A stretch of 64,000 bases of DNA. Origin: Saccharomycopsis phalli. Its lineage: Eukaryota > Ascomycota > Saccharomycetes > Ascoideales > Saccharomycopsidaceae. The position numbers and the translations under genes are program-made. The DNA lies in the NCBI GenBank assembly GCA_020342235.1, contig CP073212.1:1984001-2048000 (forward strand), given 5' to 3'. Positions within the stretch are counted from its first letter, which is position 1. Every line of letters begins with the position of its first letter. The notes beneath the pieces were generated by a model. The model was not told the origin of the DNA. It saw only the letters and a program-made list of their open reading frames with translations, and ran no database searches. Below are positions 28,400 to 38,293 of the stretch, one piece after another.

Positions 28400-30213
28400 C
28401 TCTTTGATGTCAATCCAGCAATATCAGCGGCCTAAAGGTAATGTGTGGGTGCCAAGGAGTTTTGAGCATCAGTCTTTAAATGAAAAGACTCGGAGGGTGT
28501 TTTATACTCGTTGAGATTGGGAATAATATTCAGAGGTGACTTGCGCGTGGTTTTGGTTCCGATGGGGACACTAGGTTACCTAAAACTGGGATAGATAAGG
28601 ACGTTTATCATATGTTATGGTGGTGCCAGTGTTTATTAGGCTGGATGGTTGGTGCGTTGTAAAGTATGATAGTCATCGGTTGAAGATCTGGGGGATCTTA
28701 TTTTTTGTGTTCGTGGCAACAGACAACGGTTTCAAACTTGTTTCTTGAATACATGATATGGCAAAGAAACGGCCAGTGGTCTCCTTTGTCGAGGAGTAGC
28801 ATTGCACAGTATTCTTGGAAATCGGTAAATGTAGAAGCACTTGCATTGAGTGACAAGACGTAACGGGAATGTCAATTACGACCACAAATACTTGGAGATA
28901 GGTGATTAAGTTTATTTTGGAGAGGCAAGATGAGTAATGAAAAAGTCATGTTTGTTGGAGCAAGCCGCGTCAGTCTCTGTAGGTAGCATAAAGTTGCTCC
29001 GCAAGCTGTTCCAATCGTCAAGAGTCTTTACATTTTGCCGTAAGATTCACGTTTTTGCTTCAAGATTAGTTTAGACGCTTTGAGGTCCAAGGTTGTTTTG
29101 ATAACCTCAGTATTGTGCTTGAGATGGATCAAGAGTGGATTGTTTTGGTCAAGGCCACAAAGTTCATCAAGCAGTGAGAAATTAAAGGGTCTTGGAAAAA
29201 GTGGTATAATATCGTCAAGGATCTCCGCAGCAGAGTTTGTAGACGGAAAAGAGTATCGATTTAATCGGTGAGATTCCTTCCGGATATGTGGGCGACACTG
29301 TTGGGCCTTTGGACTTTTATTTCTGGTACTAAGATAGGACGTGATAGTTGAGAAATTGCCAATGGAAGTGGAATGCTAGAAGCAAAGTCTAAAATGAGTA
29401 GAATGTTGTTGAGAACGCTTCAGTTATCCAGCTAGAAACTCTGTGGACTACTTCCCATCCAAATTGGAAACAATAAAACAACTCAGTCAACAGAAGTAGA
29501 CTTTGCTATGCAAAAGTATTGGCCCAAGTTCAATCTGAACTGACAGACTGCCAGATGTTGGCCCTCCAAGGACAAAAAAAATGGGTCCTTAAGACCAAAT
29601 AAACATGAGGATGACCAAGGAATGGCAAAAGTTGACACAATGAGATTACTCTAGCCCACTATAGAACTCTACGCGGAATGGATTCATCGGTGGTTACAAT
29701 TGCCAAAGATAGACTCTTACTAGCTGAGGCCTTGGTCAATGAAAATTGTAGCCTCGTCAATTTCCAATTGAAAGGCTTGGCATCAAGCACTAATAAGTAG
29801 TTTAATTTGGATTACAATCCAAAGTGCCCTAGGTGCGACAATGTCTCCATATTTTATGACCCATCATGCCCAAGTTTAGAGGGATTCACTCGGGAAACAA
29901 TAGGCAAAGGCCTCATGGCCAGAGAGGAAATTCGCCGTCTCATAGCCATACACAAAATCGGCTCATTTTCTTTTAAAATTCTACGTTGGTGCTGGATGGG
30001 TAGATTTTTTTACAGCATCACAAGGCGGCAGGTAGTTCTAGGAGCAAGACTCTGTGGCTCCTTCTGAGCCATCTCTTTGACTGTTTCTTATCAAGAAAAG
30101 CTTTTATCCTAATGGGTCTCTCGACTAAATAGTTAGCGGTGCCGTCCTTTGTTTAGATGGTGACAAATAATCCCATTCTCTGGGGAGACTAGCATAGCTA
30201 TAGAAGTAGACTT
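28400..30213 (+). mobile_element. Longest, decayed LINE-like family B copy
   Basis: The 3' 400 bp (29.8-30.21 kb) match other family B copies and end GGGGAGACTAGCATAGCTAT. Upstream, 29674-29800 stays readable in one frame (TIAKDRLLLAEALVNENCSL). After a stop codon it continues into YNPKCPRCDNVSIFYDPSCP, a Cys-rich motif like the zinc knuckle at the C-terminus of non-LTR reverse transcriptases. A 35-codon frame at about 28405 (SIQQYQRPKGNVWVPRSFEH) may be another relic. Many stops and shifts are present: a dead copy. The 5' limit is uncertain. Confidence 0.55.
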
Positions 30214-30429
30214 TTGGGGAGCAGTATCATGAGCAGCGGGAGCGTATATGGCTTTGAAGTGGGAGTTGTCTGTGGAACTAGCTCATGATGTAAGTGTGCT
30301 TAATGGGAAGATGGCAATGAATATTGGGCAAACCAGAAGCTGTTGTAAAGCGTGTTGATTGATTTTGTTTTTGGTATGATCTCCATGTAATATGAGTTTT
30401 AGGGAAACTCTTTATTACAGTTGACATGG

Positions 30430-30496
30430 CATCGCTATGCTTTGTGAGTTGTAGCTTGTAGTGAGTTGTAGCTTGTAGTGAGTTGTAGCTTGTAGT
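30430..30496 (+). repeat. GTAGTGAGTTGTAGCTT minisatellite, left part
   Basis: Three to four 17-bp units. The array resumes at 30980 after SINE copy 2, so the SINE inserted into it. Confidence 0.8.
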
Positions 30497-30979
30497 TCTG
30501 TATTTAGTTCTGTATTTAGCTATATATTGTCTCCGGAAACACGGTGATTCGACAGATATATTTTCACTCAGGAACATCCTGAGGCAGCATTCTATTGAAG
30601 AAAACCCTTTATAACCCTAAACGGTTATATGGGCTGAAAAACTTCAATGGGAGCAGTGTTGTTAGTGGTTTAACGTGACTGGCTATTGGTTATGCGAGAA
30701 GCCTGGCCATCCTTCGGCTAAATGCCGGCGCTGTCCGGCCGCTGAATCTCGTGACGATGGGCGCACGACTCGTCGGGGTCGTTCATTGCTCGTTTGCGAG
30801 ACTTCCTTGTATTGCCCTTCTGAGGCGTAGTGTGCTCTTTCTGGAGACTTTCTTGAGTATTGGGGCGGTTTGGTGGGGCTCGAACCCGGTAACTACCTCA
30901 TGATGCGCCATCCATAAGGCATGAGGTGTTTTCCATTCGGCCAAACCTCCTGCCCCCTTCGGCCAAACCTCCTGCCCCT
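30497..30979 (-). mobile_element. SINE-like retroposon, copy 2
   Basis: About 483 bp. It differs from copies 1 and 3 by only about two substitutions in the shared part (a C/A change at about 30909 and an A/G change at about 30732). The tRNA-like 5' tip (TTCGGCCAAACCTCCTGCCC on the plus strand) is duplicated in tandem at 30936-30979. The 3' tail is CTAAATACAGAACTAAATAC. Flanked by TAGCTTGTAGT at 30486-30496 and 30980-30990, although the host is itself a repeat containing this word. Confidence 0.85.
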
Positions 30980-31165
30980 TAGCTTGTAGTAAGTTGTAAC
31001 TTGTAGTAAGTTGTAGCTTGTAGTGAGTTGTAACTTGTAGTAAGTTATAGTTGTAGTTGTAGTAAGTTGTAACTTGTAGTTGTATTTGTAGTTGTATTTG
31101 TAGTTGTATTTGTATTTGTATTTGTATTTGTATTTGTAGTTGTATTTGTAGTTGTAATTGTAGTT
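30980..31165 (+). repeat. GTAGTTGTATTT micro/minisatellite upstream of RRB1
   Basis: Continuation of the GTAGTAAGTTGTAACTT array (to about 31075), then units of 6 and 12 bp, GTATTT and GTAGTTGTATTT. Confidence 0.85.
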
Positions 31166-31183
31166 GGATGTGGTTGTTGGTGA

Positions 31184-31222
31184 CACGTGACTCGATGGAC
31201 GGTCACGTGGAAATGACACGTG
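31184..31222. promoter_or_regulatory. Three CACGTG sites in the RRB1 promoter
   Basis: CACGTG at 31184, 31204 and 31217, spaced 20 and 13 bp, the last 39 bp upstream of the RRB1 ATG. Two are GACACGTGAC and one is GTCACGTGG. Confidence 0.55.
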
Positions 31223-31260
31223 ACTTGATGACAAGAAAATTTTTCTACCTTCACAACCCA

Positions 31261-32721
31261 ATGCCAAAGCGAGCGGTAGAAAGTGACGAAAATGGCGTAA
31301 AAGCCAGCAAGAGCTCCGGCGGGAGCGTTCCAGGAGCCAAGGAGGTGGAGATGGCGGACGCTGCCGATGCGGAGATGGGCGAGTTTGAAGATCCGTACGG
31401 GGACGAATTTGAGAGCGACGGAGAGATTATTGAGATTGACAGCGCTGAGGAAGGCGAGGAAGAGGAGGAGAAGGAGGAGAAGGCTCCGGCGGTGTATTTG
31501 CCGCATCTTTCGCAGCCATTGGGTCCCGACGAGGTGATGGAGGCGGACCCATCGGTGTACGAGATGTTGCACAATGTGAATCTCCCGTGGCCGTGTTTGA
31601 GCGTGGACGTGGTGCGGGACGGGTTGGGCGAGGAGCGGCGAGGATTTCCTGCGTCGATGATGGTGGTTGTGGGTACACAGGCGTCGATTGCCAATGAGAA
31701 CGCGACATACTTGTTGCAGTTGTCGCAGTTGAGCAAGACGTTGGAGACCGAGAGCGACGACGAGAGCGACGACGAGGAGCATGGCGAGCCTGTGATGGAG
31801 AGCGAGACGATCCCGCGGAAGTGCGACACGAACCGGGTGCGGGTGTCTCCCCATGGACAAGAAACAGGCGAGCATTTGATGGCGTCGATGCTCGGCAGCG
31901 GAGAAGTGAGTGTGCACGATTACAGCGAAATGTACCGGAGCTTGACACGGCCTGGAAACGTGGTGTCGAAGAAGGCACGACGCGGTCACGTGCTCACGTG
32001 CCACGGCAACGTCGAAGGGTATGGGCTTGACTGGTCGCCGGTGGTGAAGAGCGGAGCACTTTTGACCGGCGACATGTCTGGGCGGGTGTTTTTCACCCGA
32101 CGGACCCCGGCAAAATGGGACACCGACCGCACGCCGTTCCAGGCCAGCGACTCGTCGATCGAGGATATCCAGTGGTCGCCGGGCGAAGAGACTGTTTTTG
32201 CCACGGGTGGGTGCGACGGGTATGTGCGGATCTGGGATACGCGCTCCAAGAAGCATCGGCCGTCGATCAACGTGGTTGCGTCGCCAAGCGACGTGAATGT
32301 GCTCTCGTGGTGCGACAAGGTGAACTATCTTCTAGCCTCGGGGCACGACGACGGCTCCTGGGCGGTCTGGGACTTGCGGAACTTCAAGCCGCAGAGCGAA
32401 CGTGCACAGGCTGTTGCCGAATACGCGTTCCATCGCGCTCCGGTGACGTCAGTGGCGTTCAAGCCGGGCGACGAGAGCATTGTTGCAGTGGGTAGCGAGG
32501 ATAACACAGTGACGCTCTGGGACTTGGCAGTGGAGGCCGACGACGAGGAGATCCAGCAGCAGCGGCGCGAGATCAAGGAGATGGCAGACGTTCCGCCGCA
32601 GTTGTTGTTTGTGCACTGGCAGAAGGACGTCAAGGAGGTGCGATGGCATCCGCAGGTGCCTGGGGCGTTGGTGAGCACTGGGTCGGATGGGTTGAATGTG
32701 TGGAAGACGATTAGTGTGTAG
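31261..32721 (+). CDS. RRB1: WD-repeat ribosome-assembly chaperone Rrb1 (GRWD1-like)
   Basis: 486 residues from MPKRAVESDENG. Rrb1 is the dedicated chaperone of nascent ribosomal protein uL3 and acts in the nucleus/nucleolus. Seen: an acidic N-terminus (about 35-80, EEGEEEEEKEEK); the histone/RpL3-chaperone entry motif VYEMLHNVNLPWPCLSVDVVRD (about 98-120); and WD repeats from about 240 (EGYGLDWSPVVKSGALLTGD, EDIQWSPGEETVFATGGCDGYVRIWDTR, VTSVAFKPGDESIVAVGSEDNTVTLWDL) ending NVWKTISV. I prefer the ATG at 31261 over an in-frame upstream ATG, because the 31 extra residues cross the CACGTG promoter sites and do not resemble Rrb1. Confidence 0.94.
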   Translation: MPKRAVESDENGVKASKSSGGSVPGAKEVEMADAADAEMGEFEDPYGDEFESDGEIIEIDSAEEGEEEEEKEEKAPAVYLPHLSQPLGPDEVMEADPSVYEMLHNVNLPWPCLSVDVVRDGLGEERRGFPASMMVVVGTQASIANENATYLLQLSQLSKTLETESDDESDDEEHGEPVMESETIPRKCDTNRVRVSPHGQETGEHLMASMLGSGEVSVHDYSEMYRSLTRPGNVVSKKARRGHVLTCHGNVEGYGLDWSPVVKSGALLTGDMSGRVFFTRRTPAKWDTDRTPFQASDSSIEDIQWSPGEETVFATGGCDGYVRIWDTRSKKHRPSINVVASPSDVNVLSWCDKVNYLLASGHDDGSWAVWDLRNFKPQSERAQAVAEYAFHRAPVTSVAFKPGDESIVAVGSEDNTVTLWDLAVEADDEEIQQQRREIKEMADVPPQLLFVHWQKDVKEVRWHPQVPGALVSTGSDGLNVWKTISV

Positions 32722-32779
32722 TGATGTATGAGCATTGTAAATGTAGGGTGGGTGGGTGAGTGGATTGGGTGAGTGGATT

Positions 32780-33055
32780 GAATGATTGGATTCTCATTCT
32801 TGATTCTCATTCTTGATTCTCATTCTTTGATTCTTATCCTTTTTTTTTATCCTTAATTCTTGTAGTTTTCGTAATTCTCTTAATTCCTAATTCTATAACT
32901 TTTGTAATTCTATTAATTCTCGTAATTCTATAACTTTTGTAATTCTCTTAATTCTCGTAATTCTATAACTTTTGTAATTCTATTAATTCTCGTAATTCTA
33001 TTAATTCTCGTAATTCTCGTAATTCTTGTAATTCTCGTAATTCCCACTTTATTGT
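32780..33055 (+). repeat. TTCTCGTAATTCTATAACTTTTGTAA tandem repeat
   Basis: About 20 imperfect 10-11 bp units (TAATTCTCG, TAATTCTAT). They start just after a GATTCTCATTCTT run that follows the RRB1 stop. Confidence 0.85.
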
Positions 33056-33145
33056 CGTGACATCTCGTCAGTCTGACATGGTAAAATAACCTCCATCTAA
33101 ATCACTTTGCCTGGAATTTGCATAACCAAACTGCCCCTGCTATAT

Positions 33146-33393
33146 ACAATAATATAAAAGACCATCCCTATATGCTCCAGAGATGTATACTTGCCGTCCA
33201 TGACGGCCTTGTAGTCAAACAAAACTCCAACAAATGAAACCTCAACCTACATTAATAAATATGCAGAGTATTCGTCATTGGACGCAATGGGCTTTTCCTA
33301 GGTTGTACGTAACTTGATCAACACTCCCAGGGTGCTTCCACCCTAAGTGCTGTAGCAAAAAGGAATCAGTCCAGCACAGACTAGAACCTACAT
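33146..33393 (-). mobile_element. LINE-like family B copy, diverged
   Basis: Minus-sense match to the longer family B copies: CCTTTTTGCTACAGCAC, CAACCTAGGAAAAGCCCATT, GTTTGACTACAAGGCCGTC and ATACATCTCTGGAGCATATA. The right end reaches CAGTCCAGCACAGACTAG. Confidence 0.65.
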
Positions 33394-33428
33394 TTTAAGC
33401 TTTATAAAAAGAGTGCTTGTTTAGCCGT

Positions 33429-33562
33429 GGTAATTCCTTTATATCTGAAGAGGACTTGATTAGCTATGGTAATTCCTTTATATCTGAAGAGGACTTGATT
33501 AGCTATGGTAATTCCTTTATATCTGAAGAGGACTTGATTAGCTATGGCAATTCCTTTATATC
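33429..33562 (+). repeat. 39-bp tandem repeat, 3.4 units
   Basis: Unit GGTAATTCCTTTATATCTGA + AGAGGACTTGATTAGCTAT, starting at 33429, 33468, 33507 and 33546 (partial). The unit length is a multiple of three and one frame reads through it, but no gene context supports translation. Confidence 0.9.
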
Positions 33563-33934
33563 TGTTCTTGACCTGCAATGCTTCATTAAACCAAACATTC
33601 TATTCAAAACACAATATATGATCCGCTGTAATTAAATCAACCTTTTCCCATTACAACTCTAATCATTCAAAATAATGTGAGTTTTCTCGATAAATTAACA
33701 TACTTTCCACCTTCTGACATGGACAAATTGCATGTCTGAACATCTGCATATCGACCCAATCTATGCCCATATAAGATCTACTACCTCACCAGACTGGGAG
33801 ATTTACTGCATTGTCCCATGTCAGATTTCGAGAACCTATTTTTACCAATAAAATGAAAACTGCCAAAGAAATGACGTGACTTGGCATTTGTATTACATTA
33901 AAGTAGTGAATTAACATCCATGTCTACTTGCAAC

Positions 33935-34333
33935 GAGCACTAAGCAAAATCAGACTAGGCGAAGCTTGAAAATTTTGTAGGATTCTACGTATCTGTGATG
34001 GACTGCTAGTTTCCTTTTGCTACACCACATCAGGAGGGCTACCGTGCTAGTACCCTGAGGAGTGGCTCAAGTTATCTACGACCTAGGAAAAGCACATTGT
34101 CCCTCCAATGACCATTGCTTTAGATACCCACAAGTTCATGTTGAAAGTTTACATCTCTGCTGCAGAGTTTTTTTTCGAAGACTACATAGCCGTCCTCAGT
34201 CGTAAACGGCAGAGTATAAATCTCTGGGCCATATAGCAGCACCGTCAGTCTTAGATAGCGGAGTATAAAGCTCCTCTGGGAGCCTAGTATAGCTATAGCC
34301 TTGAATAAATATTATTAATGTATATTAATGTTG
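33935..34333 (+). mobile_element. LINE-like family B copy with a 9-bp target duplication
   Basis: About 399 bp in plus sense, flanked by ACTTGCAAC at 33926-33934 and 34334-34342. Contains TTGCTACACCACATCAGGAG, CTACGACCTAGGAAAAGCAC, CAGAGTATAAATCTC and the terminal GAGCCTAGTATAGCTATAGC with a GAATAAATATTATTAAT tail. One internal segment (CAGCACCGTCAGTCTTAGAT) duplicates the region before the terminal block. Confidence 0.85.
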
Positions 34334-34342
34334 ACTTGCAAC

Positions 34343-34827
34343 TCTGATCATGAGATTTCCAGAGCTGAATGCAGCCTTCTTTGACGATATTAGTTGAATA
34401 GCCTTGCCGAGATGATGTGTAGAGCACCTTCTGAAAAGTAGACGAGTCTTTTGTGAGGAAAACCCATCAATTTTTGGCCTTTTACGTAATTTACCAGACT
34501 CCATTTTACCAATCTCGTATCAAGGTGCTAACCAGACACATTCCCATTTTACCAAAAGAACGGGTCTCTTTCAAGTATAGTTGGAACTTGAATGGTCAAG
34601 CGAATATATTTAACATACCAACTTGTATTCTAGGCACTATTTTATGGTGTATATGAATGTATTTTGGAGCGTATGGAGGCTTCCTGAGTAGATTCTGCCT
34701 TGTAACAACTTTACATGACCAGGTCCGTGCTAAAGGATGATTGAACGATATATAGGGACTTACAATCAATCAAGTCAATTACATATGAATCAGTTACAGC
34801 TTACTATCACCACCTACCATTACTCCC
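34343..34827. other. Intergenic, no gene seen
   Basis: Contains the short frame 34453-34656, without family features or promoter context. Nothing else supported. Confidence 0.4.
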
Positions 34828-35625
34828 CTACTCCGTCAGTTCACGTATCAAAGCAGTATTTTCTGTAACCACATCCTCGCCCATCTTCTCAGGATACATC
34901 CGATAGTAATACAAACACAAGACCAACAACACTCCCTGGAGTACCGCCGCAGTCAAATACGGTAGCCAGGAACTCCAAATCACCCCGGGATTGAGCATCA
35001 AACTCGCAGCCCAGATAAACCCGCCTGGGGTCTGGATGCACATCATGGCAATGGACAATGACCCTGGATGTTTGAGCTTGTATATGGTGTATATCTGAGG
35101 GAAGTACTGAAGCGACGCCAACACTGTGGAGAGCATGCCAAAGATATTGGCCAAGGGATATAGCCAAGACCGCGCAAACATATACGTGTAGCCAACCAAC
35201 ACAGCGTGCACAAGCACGTAGCAGATACACACCAAGTAAATCTGACGAATCTCCGCGTACTGTCTCACGTCCTGCCATGGAGAGCCCTTGGTACAGTACA
35301 CACAGAGCACGAGAATCAAACCAGCACATATCGCCTGTGTACCCACCTGGATCAACCCTAGCTGGCCAGCAAAACACTCAAATCCTGTAAGACCCTGTTT
35401 GCAGCATCCAAAAGGCACGGACGCAATCAAAATGACGTTGGCAAACGCAGAAACCCCAGAGGTGGTGCCAAGAAGAAGAAAGAGCGTCGAAAGGCCCTCT
35501 GCGGTTTTCCGCTGGACAATTTTCACGTGCTGAGGGAAATACGACACTGCGATTCCCACTGCGAGCACAATTGCCACTATTGTCGCTGGTATAGATGGGG
35601 ATTGGAACTGTGAGCAGGAAGACAT
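34828..35625 (-). CDS. PQ-loop repeat membrane protein
   Basis: 265 residues with seven predicted membrane segments, the layout of PQ-loop (MtN3/SWEET-related) proteins. First PQ loop: AVSYFPQHVKIVQRKTAEGLS near residues 27-47. Second: SLQYFPQIYTIYKLKHPGSLS near 170-192. Both have the Pro-Gln pair followed by a basic stretch. Fungal members of this architecture export amino acids from the vacuole or act in other endomembranes. The C-terminal ENTALIRELTE could be an acidic sorting tail. I cannot assign the exact orthologue (it could be the YDR090C or YPQ type). The ATG at 35625 is followed by a short Ser-rich lumenal N-terminus. Confidence 0.85.
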   Translation of the reverse strand: MSSCSQFQSPSIPATIVAIVLAVGIAVSYFPQHVKIVQRKTAEGLSTLFLLLGTTSGVSAFANVILIASVPFGCCKQGLTGFECFAGQLGLIQVGTQAICAGLILVLCVYCTKGSPWQDVRQYAEIRQIYLVCICYVLVHAVLVGYTYMFARSWLYPLANIFGMLSTVLASLQYFPQIYTIYKLKHPGSLSIAMMCIQTPGGFIWAASLMLNPGVIWSSWLPYLTAAVLQGVLLVLCLYYYRMYPEKMGEDVVTENTALIRELTE

Positions 35626-35875
35626 GCCGAGTGATGACCTGGGGAGATTATATAGTGGTTGCGTGCCCTGTGATGGAGGTAGGCGGTGGTAGGAACAGTG
35701 GTGTTTATTTCTGTATTAGGCTATATATTGTCTCTAGAAGAGTATTGTTGTGTTTAGATGGTTCAATTGGTTAGAGGGAATGTCTGATTTTCCGCTTGTC
35801 AAGTTCCCATTACTTTTAGTTGTCTTTTGACATTTTGGGATTTGCCAATTGACAATTTCGACTCAAATGTAGATT

Positions 35876-36081
35876 GTGAATATAAATAAATGTTTATTTG
35901 GGGCTATAGTTATACTAGACTCTCAGAGGAGGTTTATACTTTTCTATCTACGACTAAGGGCAGTTGTGTAGCTGTCGAAAGAAAACTGCGACAGAGATAC
36001 AAAACATTCGACTGGTGCTCATAAATACGTAGATTAATGGGCATTGGAGGGGCAATAAGCTTTCTCCTGGATTATATAGCT
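35876..36081 (-). mobile_element. LINE-like family B copy with an 8-bp target duplication
   Basis: 206 bp, minus sense, ending in CTATAGCCCCAAATAAACATTTATTTATA, seen as AAATAAACATTTATTTA. Flanked by TGTAGATT at 35868-35875 and 36082-36089. Confidence 0.75.
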
Positions 36082-36245
36082 TGTAGATTAATAGATTATC
36101 CTTGTGTTATTAATATGCCTAGGAAGAATTAAGGAATGAAAAATACAATTGCCATGGATATTACTTTGGAAATACAATTGTACTCAACATCTAAAATAAA
36201 AATTACTATGGACATATATTCAAGGTGCACACCTAGCTAATACCA

Positions 36246-36380
36246 TTACGCAATAACACAAGCGTCCATTGCTTTGGACCCAGGACTGATGCTGTCAGTC
36301 ATGTAGAGATTATCCCTTTGCTCGTCTTTTGAAGCAGCTTTTTTGTCAGAAGAGGACTTGTTGATTTGTGGAGTTTGCAT
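36246..36380 (-). CDS. Very small hydrophilic ORF candidate
   Basis: 44 residues from the ATG at 36380: Ser/Lys/Asp-rich, no signal peptide or known domain. It is listed only because the upstream region looks like a real yeast promoter: two TATAAAA elements 50-75 bp upstream and an AATTTATTCATCAATCAACA leader. Could equally be a chance frame. Confidence 0.3.
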   Translation of the reverse strand: MQTPQINKSSSDKKAASKDEQRDNLYMTDSISPGSKAMDACVIA

Positions 36381-37498
36381 TGTTGATTGATGAATAAATT
36401 GGAGTAATTGTCTGTTTTTATAGTTGATTTTATAGATTTGGAGCATTCAGTTGCCTGCCTAATTGGTACATTGCAATGATGACTCGAAATATAATTGGCA
36501 AGTTTATGGATTACCCAATTCTCTAGTTGCCTAATTAGTATACCACAATGGAAGATGGTGATTTTAATTGGGCAGCTTCATGTCAAGATTTGTCGTTGCC
36601 TAATTAGTACACTACAATGAGCACTCGAAACATTAATTGGGTAATTTCATTATGAAGCATCGGTGGGTTTCCGAATTGGTGCACTCAATGAAAGATGGAG
36701 AATTGCAAGGTTAATCTTATTTCCTAATTAGTACACTCAATGAGCACTTGAAATTTGATGCAATCCCAATGGAACTCTATACATGCCATTGGGAATATCT
36801 GGCAATTTCTATAAATAGAATACTAGGGATGGCCTTTATTTACCATAGGATGGTCAGCAGGGCATCGAGCTAGTATACTGGTATGCATATGCATGACGAA
36901 TCCAAGTCTGGGTATTTGCCAGTTATGGAATCTGGCTATAATGGATCATTGGAATTTGCAGAGATTTAATCAGCGGCAACAATACTGGATTCTGGGAGTG
37001 CTAAATATAGTAGTCTGGTTTTTGTGACCTTGGCAAGGCATTTGAGAAGATGACCTTTTTGCTGTTGGGATTGGGCTATTGATGGATTTATCTGGTAACC
37101 TAGGTGATGTGTTTGGTGTAGTTGTATTGAAATATATGGACGACTTGATTGCTGCATTCCGATGATTCGTTGGTACAAGCCATGTGGTTGACTGGGTGAA
37201 TATTGGCTGGTTACGAGTTGATTGGGATGTTGTGTTTCTGGCTTTTTGTCATTTCTTTGTATTCCATCTGTCTTTAATAAGTATACATGAAATAGTCAAA
37301 GTGATTCAGATGCCCGGATCAAGTCTTGGCTACAGTGGATAAACATGTCAATTGATCCTAAATTCAATATATGCAATATGGTACACAGCAAGCCAAACAG
37401 CTGCTAATAAAAATAAGCAAGCGGCAACAGTAATGACAATAAGCAAGCGGCAACGGTATCAAAGCCACAGCATCGGCATCAAAGCCACAGCATCGAAA
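36381..37498. other. Intergenic with diverged repeats
   Basis: Four spaced copies of a loose TGCCTAATTAGTACACTACAATG block at about 36450-36740. The rest shows no gene. Repeats of AAGCAAGCGGCAACAG and AAAGCCACAGCATCG at 37410-37520 run into the end of the wall-protein gene. Confidence 0.5.
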
Positions 37499-37975
37499 CT
37501 ACAACAAGCAAGCGGCAACAGCCAACATCCCCATGACAGAACCTCCAGCCAAGATGTTGGCTCCGTTCTTTGTAGCAGAAAATTGCGAGACTGTACTCAC
37601 GCCCGAATGGCCTGGTTTCGCCGTCATGGCGGCGGTATCAAGCGAGTGGAACTGGCCTGACCACGACAGATTCCATCTTTCCTCTGCGCTGCGGATACTG
37701 GCGGCACTGACACTAGAAGCGGCAGCAAGAGCCTTGGAGAGCATCGAAGACGACAGAGCAATGTCGGAGGAGTCCAAGGTGTCGGTGTGGGTGAGAGTGA
37801 ACATGCCATGGCTGGCGATTGTGATGGAACCCTGGGTGACTAAGGTGCTTGTCCCCACGGTGAAGGTTGTCTTTTCTGGGCAGTATGTGGTGTAGAATGT
37901 GTAGATGATGGCGGTGGTTAGCGTGGTGTAGCTGTTTGTGGTGGAACTAGGAAAGCTATTGGTGGAGTTGTGCAT
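37499..37975 (-). CDS. GPI-type cell-wall protein without a visible signal peptide
   Basis: 158 residues, Ser/Thr-rich. Seen: a Thr/Tyr block YTFYTTYCPEKTTFTVG, like the repeat of Ccw12/agglutinin-type wall proteins (..TTYCP.PTTFT..), and a C-terminal GPI-attachment signal (ATKNGANILAGGSVMGMLAVAACLL: small residues, then a hydrophobic end). The puzzling point is the N-terminus (MHNSTNSFPSSTT), which is not a secretion signal. A GPI tail without entry to the ER makes no sense, so either an upstream signal-peptide exon exists or the gene has decayed. A TATA-like GATATATAAG at 38160 lies 185 bp upstream, but I find no ATG exon between. Confidence 0.55.
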   Translation of the reverse strand: MHNSTNSFPSSTTNSYTTLTTAIIYTFYTTYCPEKTTFTVGTSTLVTQGSITIASHGMFTLTHTDTLDSSDIALSSSMLSKALAAASSVSAASIRSAEERWNLSWSGQFHSLDTAAMTAKPGHSGVSTVSQFSATKNGANILAGGSVMGMLAVAACLL

Positions 37976-37989
37976 TGTGATTTTGTTTG

Positions 37990-38115
37990 ATTCTTTCTAT
38001 TTCTTTGGCTTTATTTGTTTGACTTATTTGTTTGACTTATTTGTTTGACTTATTTGTTTGACTTATTTGTTTGACTTATTTCTTTCTATTTCCTTGATTT
38101 ATTTCTTTCTATTTC
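37990..38115 (+). repeat. TTATTTGTTTGAC tandem repeat
   Basis: Six 13-bp units TTATTTGTTTGAC, followed by TTTCTTTCTATTTCCTTGAT units, in the presumed leader of the wall-protein gene. Confidence 0.85.
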
Positions 38116-38293
38116 CTTGATTATTTCCTGGACTTTCTAACCAATTGCTGGTGCAATCTGCTTATATATCTTCCTGCATGGCATGGCGCACGCGCAAGTT
38201 CCTTCCCACTGGTAGTGCCTCGCACCCAAATTACCATACTCAATTAGGACCTAGATTATTTATAGCAACGCTACTCCCCACTGGAGAACGGAC

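Noticed and set aside
31168-31260. Upstream in-frame ATG extending RRB1 by 31 residues
   Set aside because: The extension covers the three CACGTG promoter sites and does not resemble the Rrb1 N-terminus.
33417-33635. Repeat peptide containing ISEEDL, recalling the Myc epitope
   Set aside because: Only six residues match and the EQKL part is absent. It arises from a natural 39-bp repeat in A+T-rich yeast DNA, not a construct.
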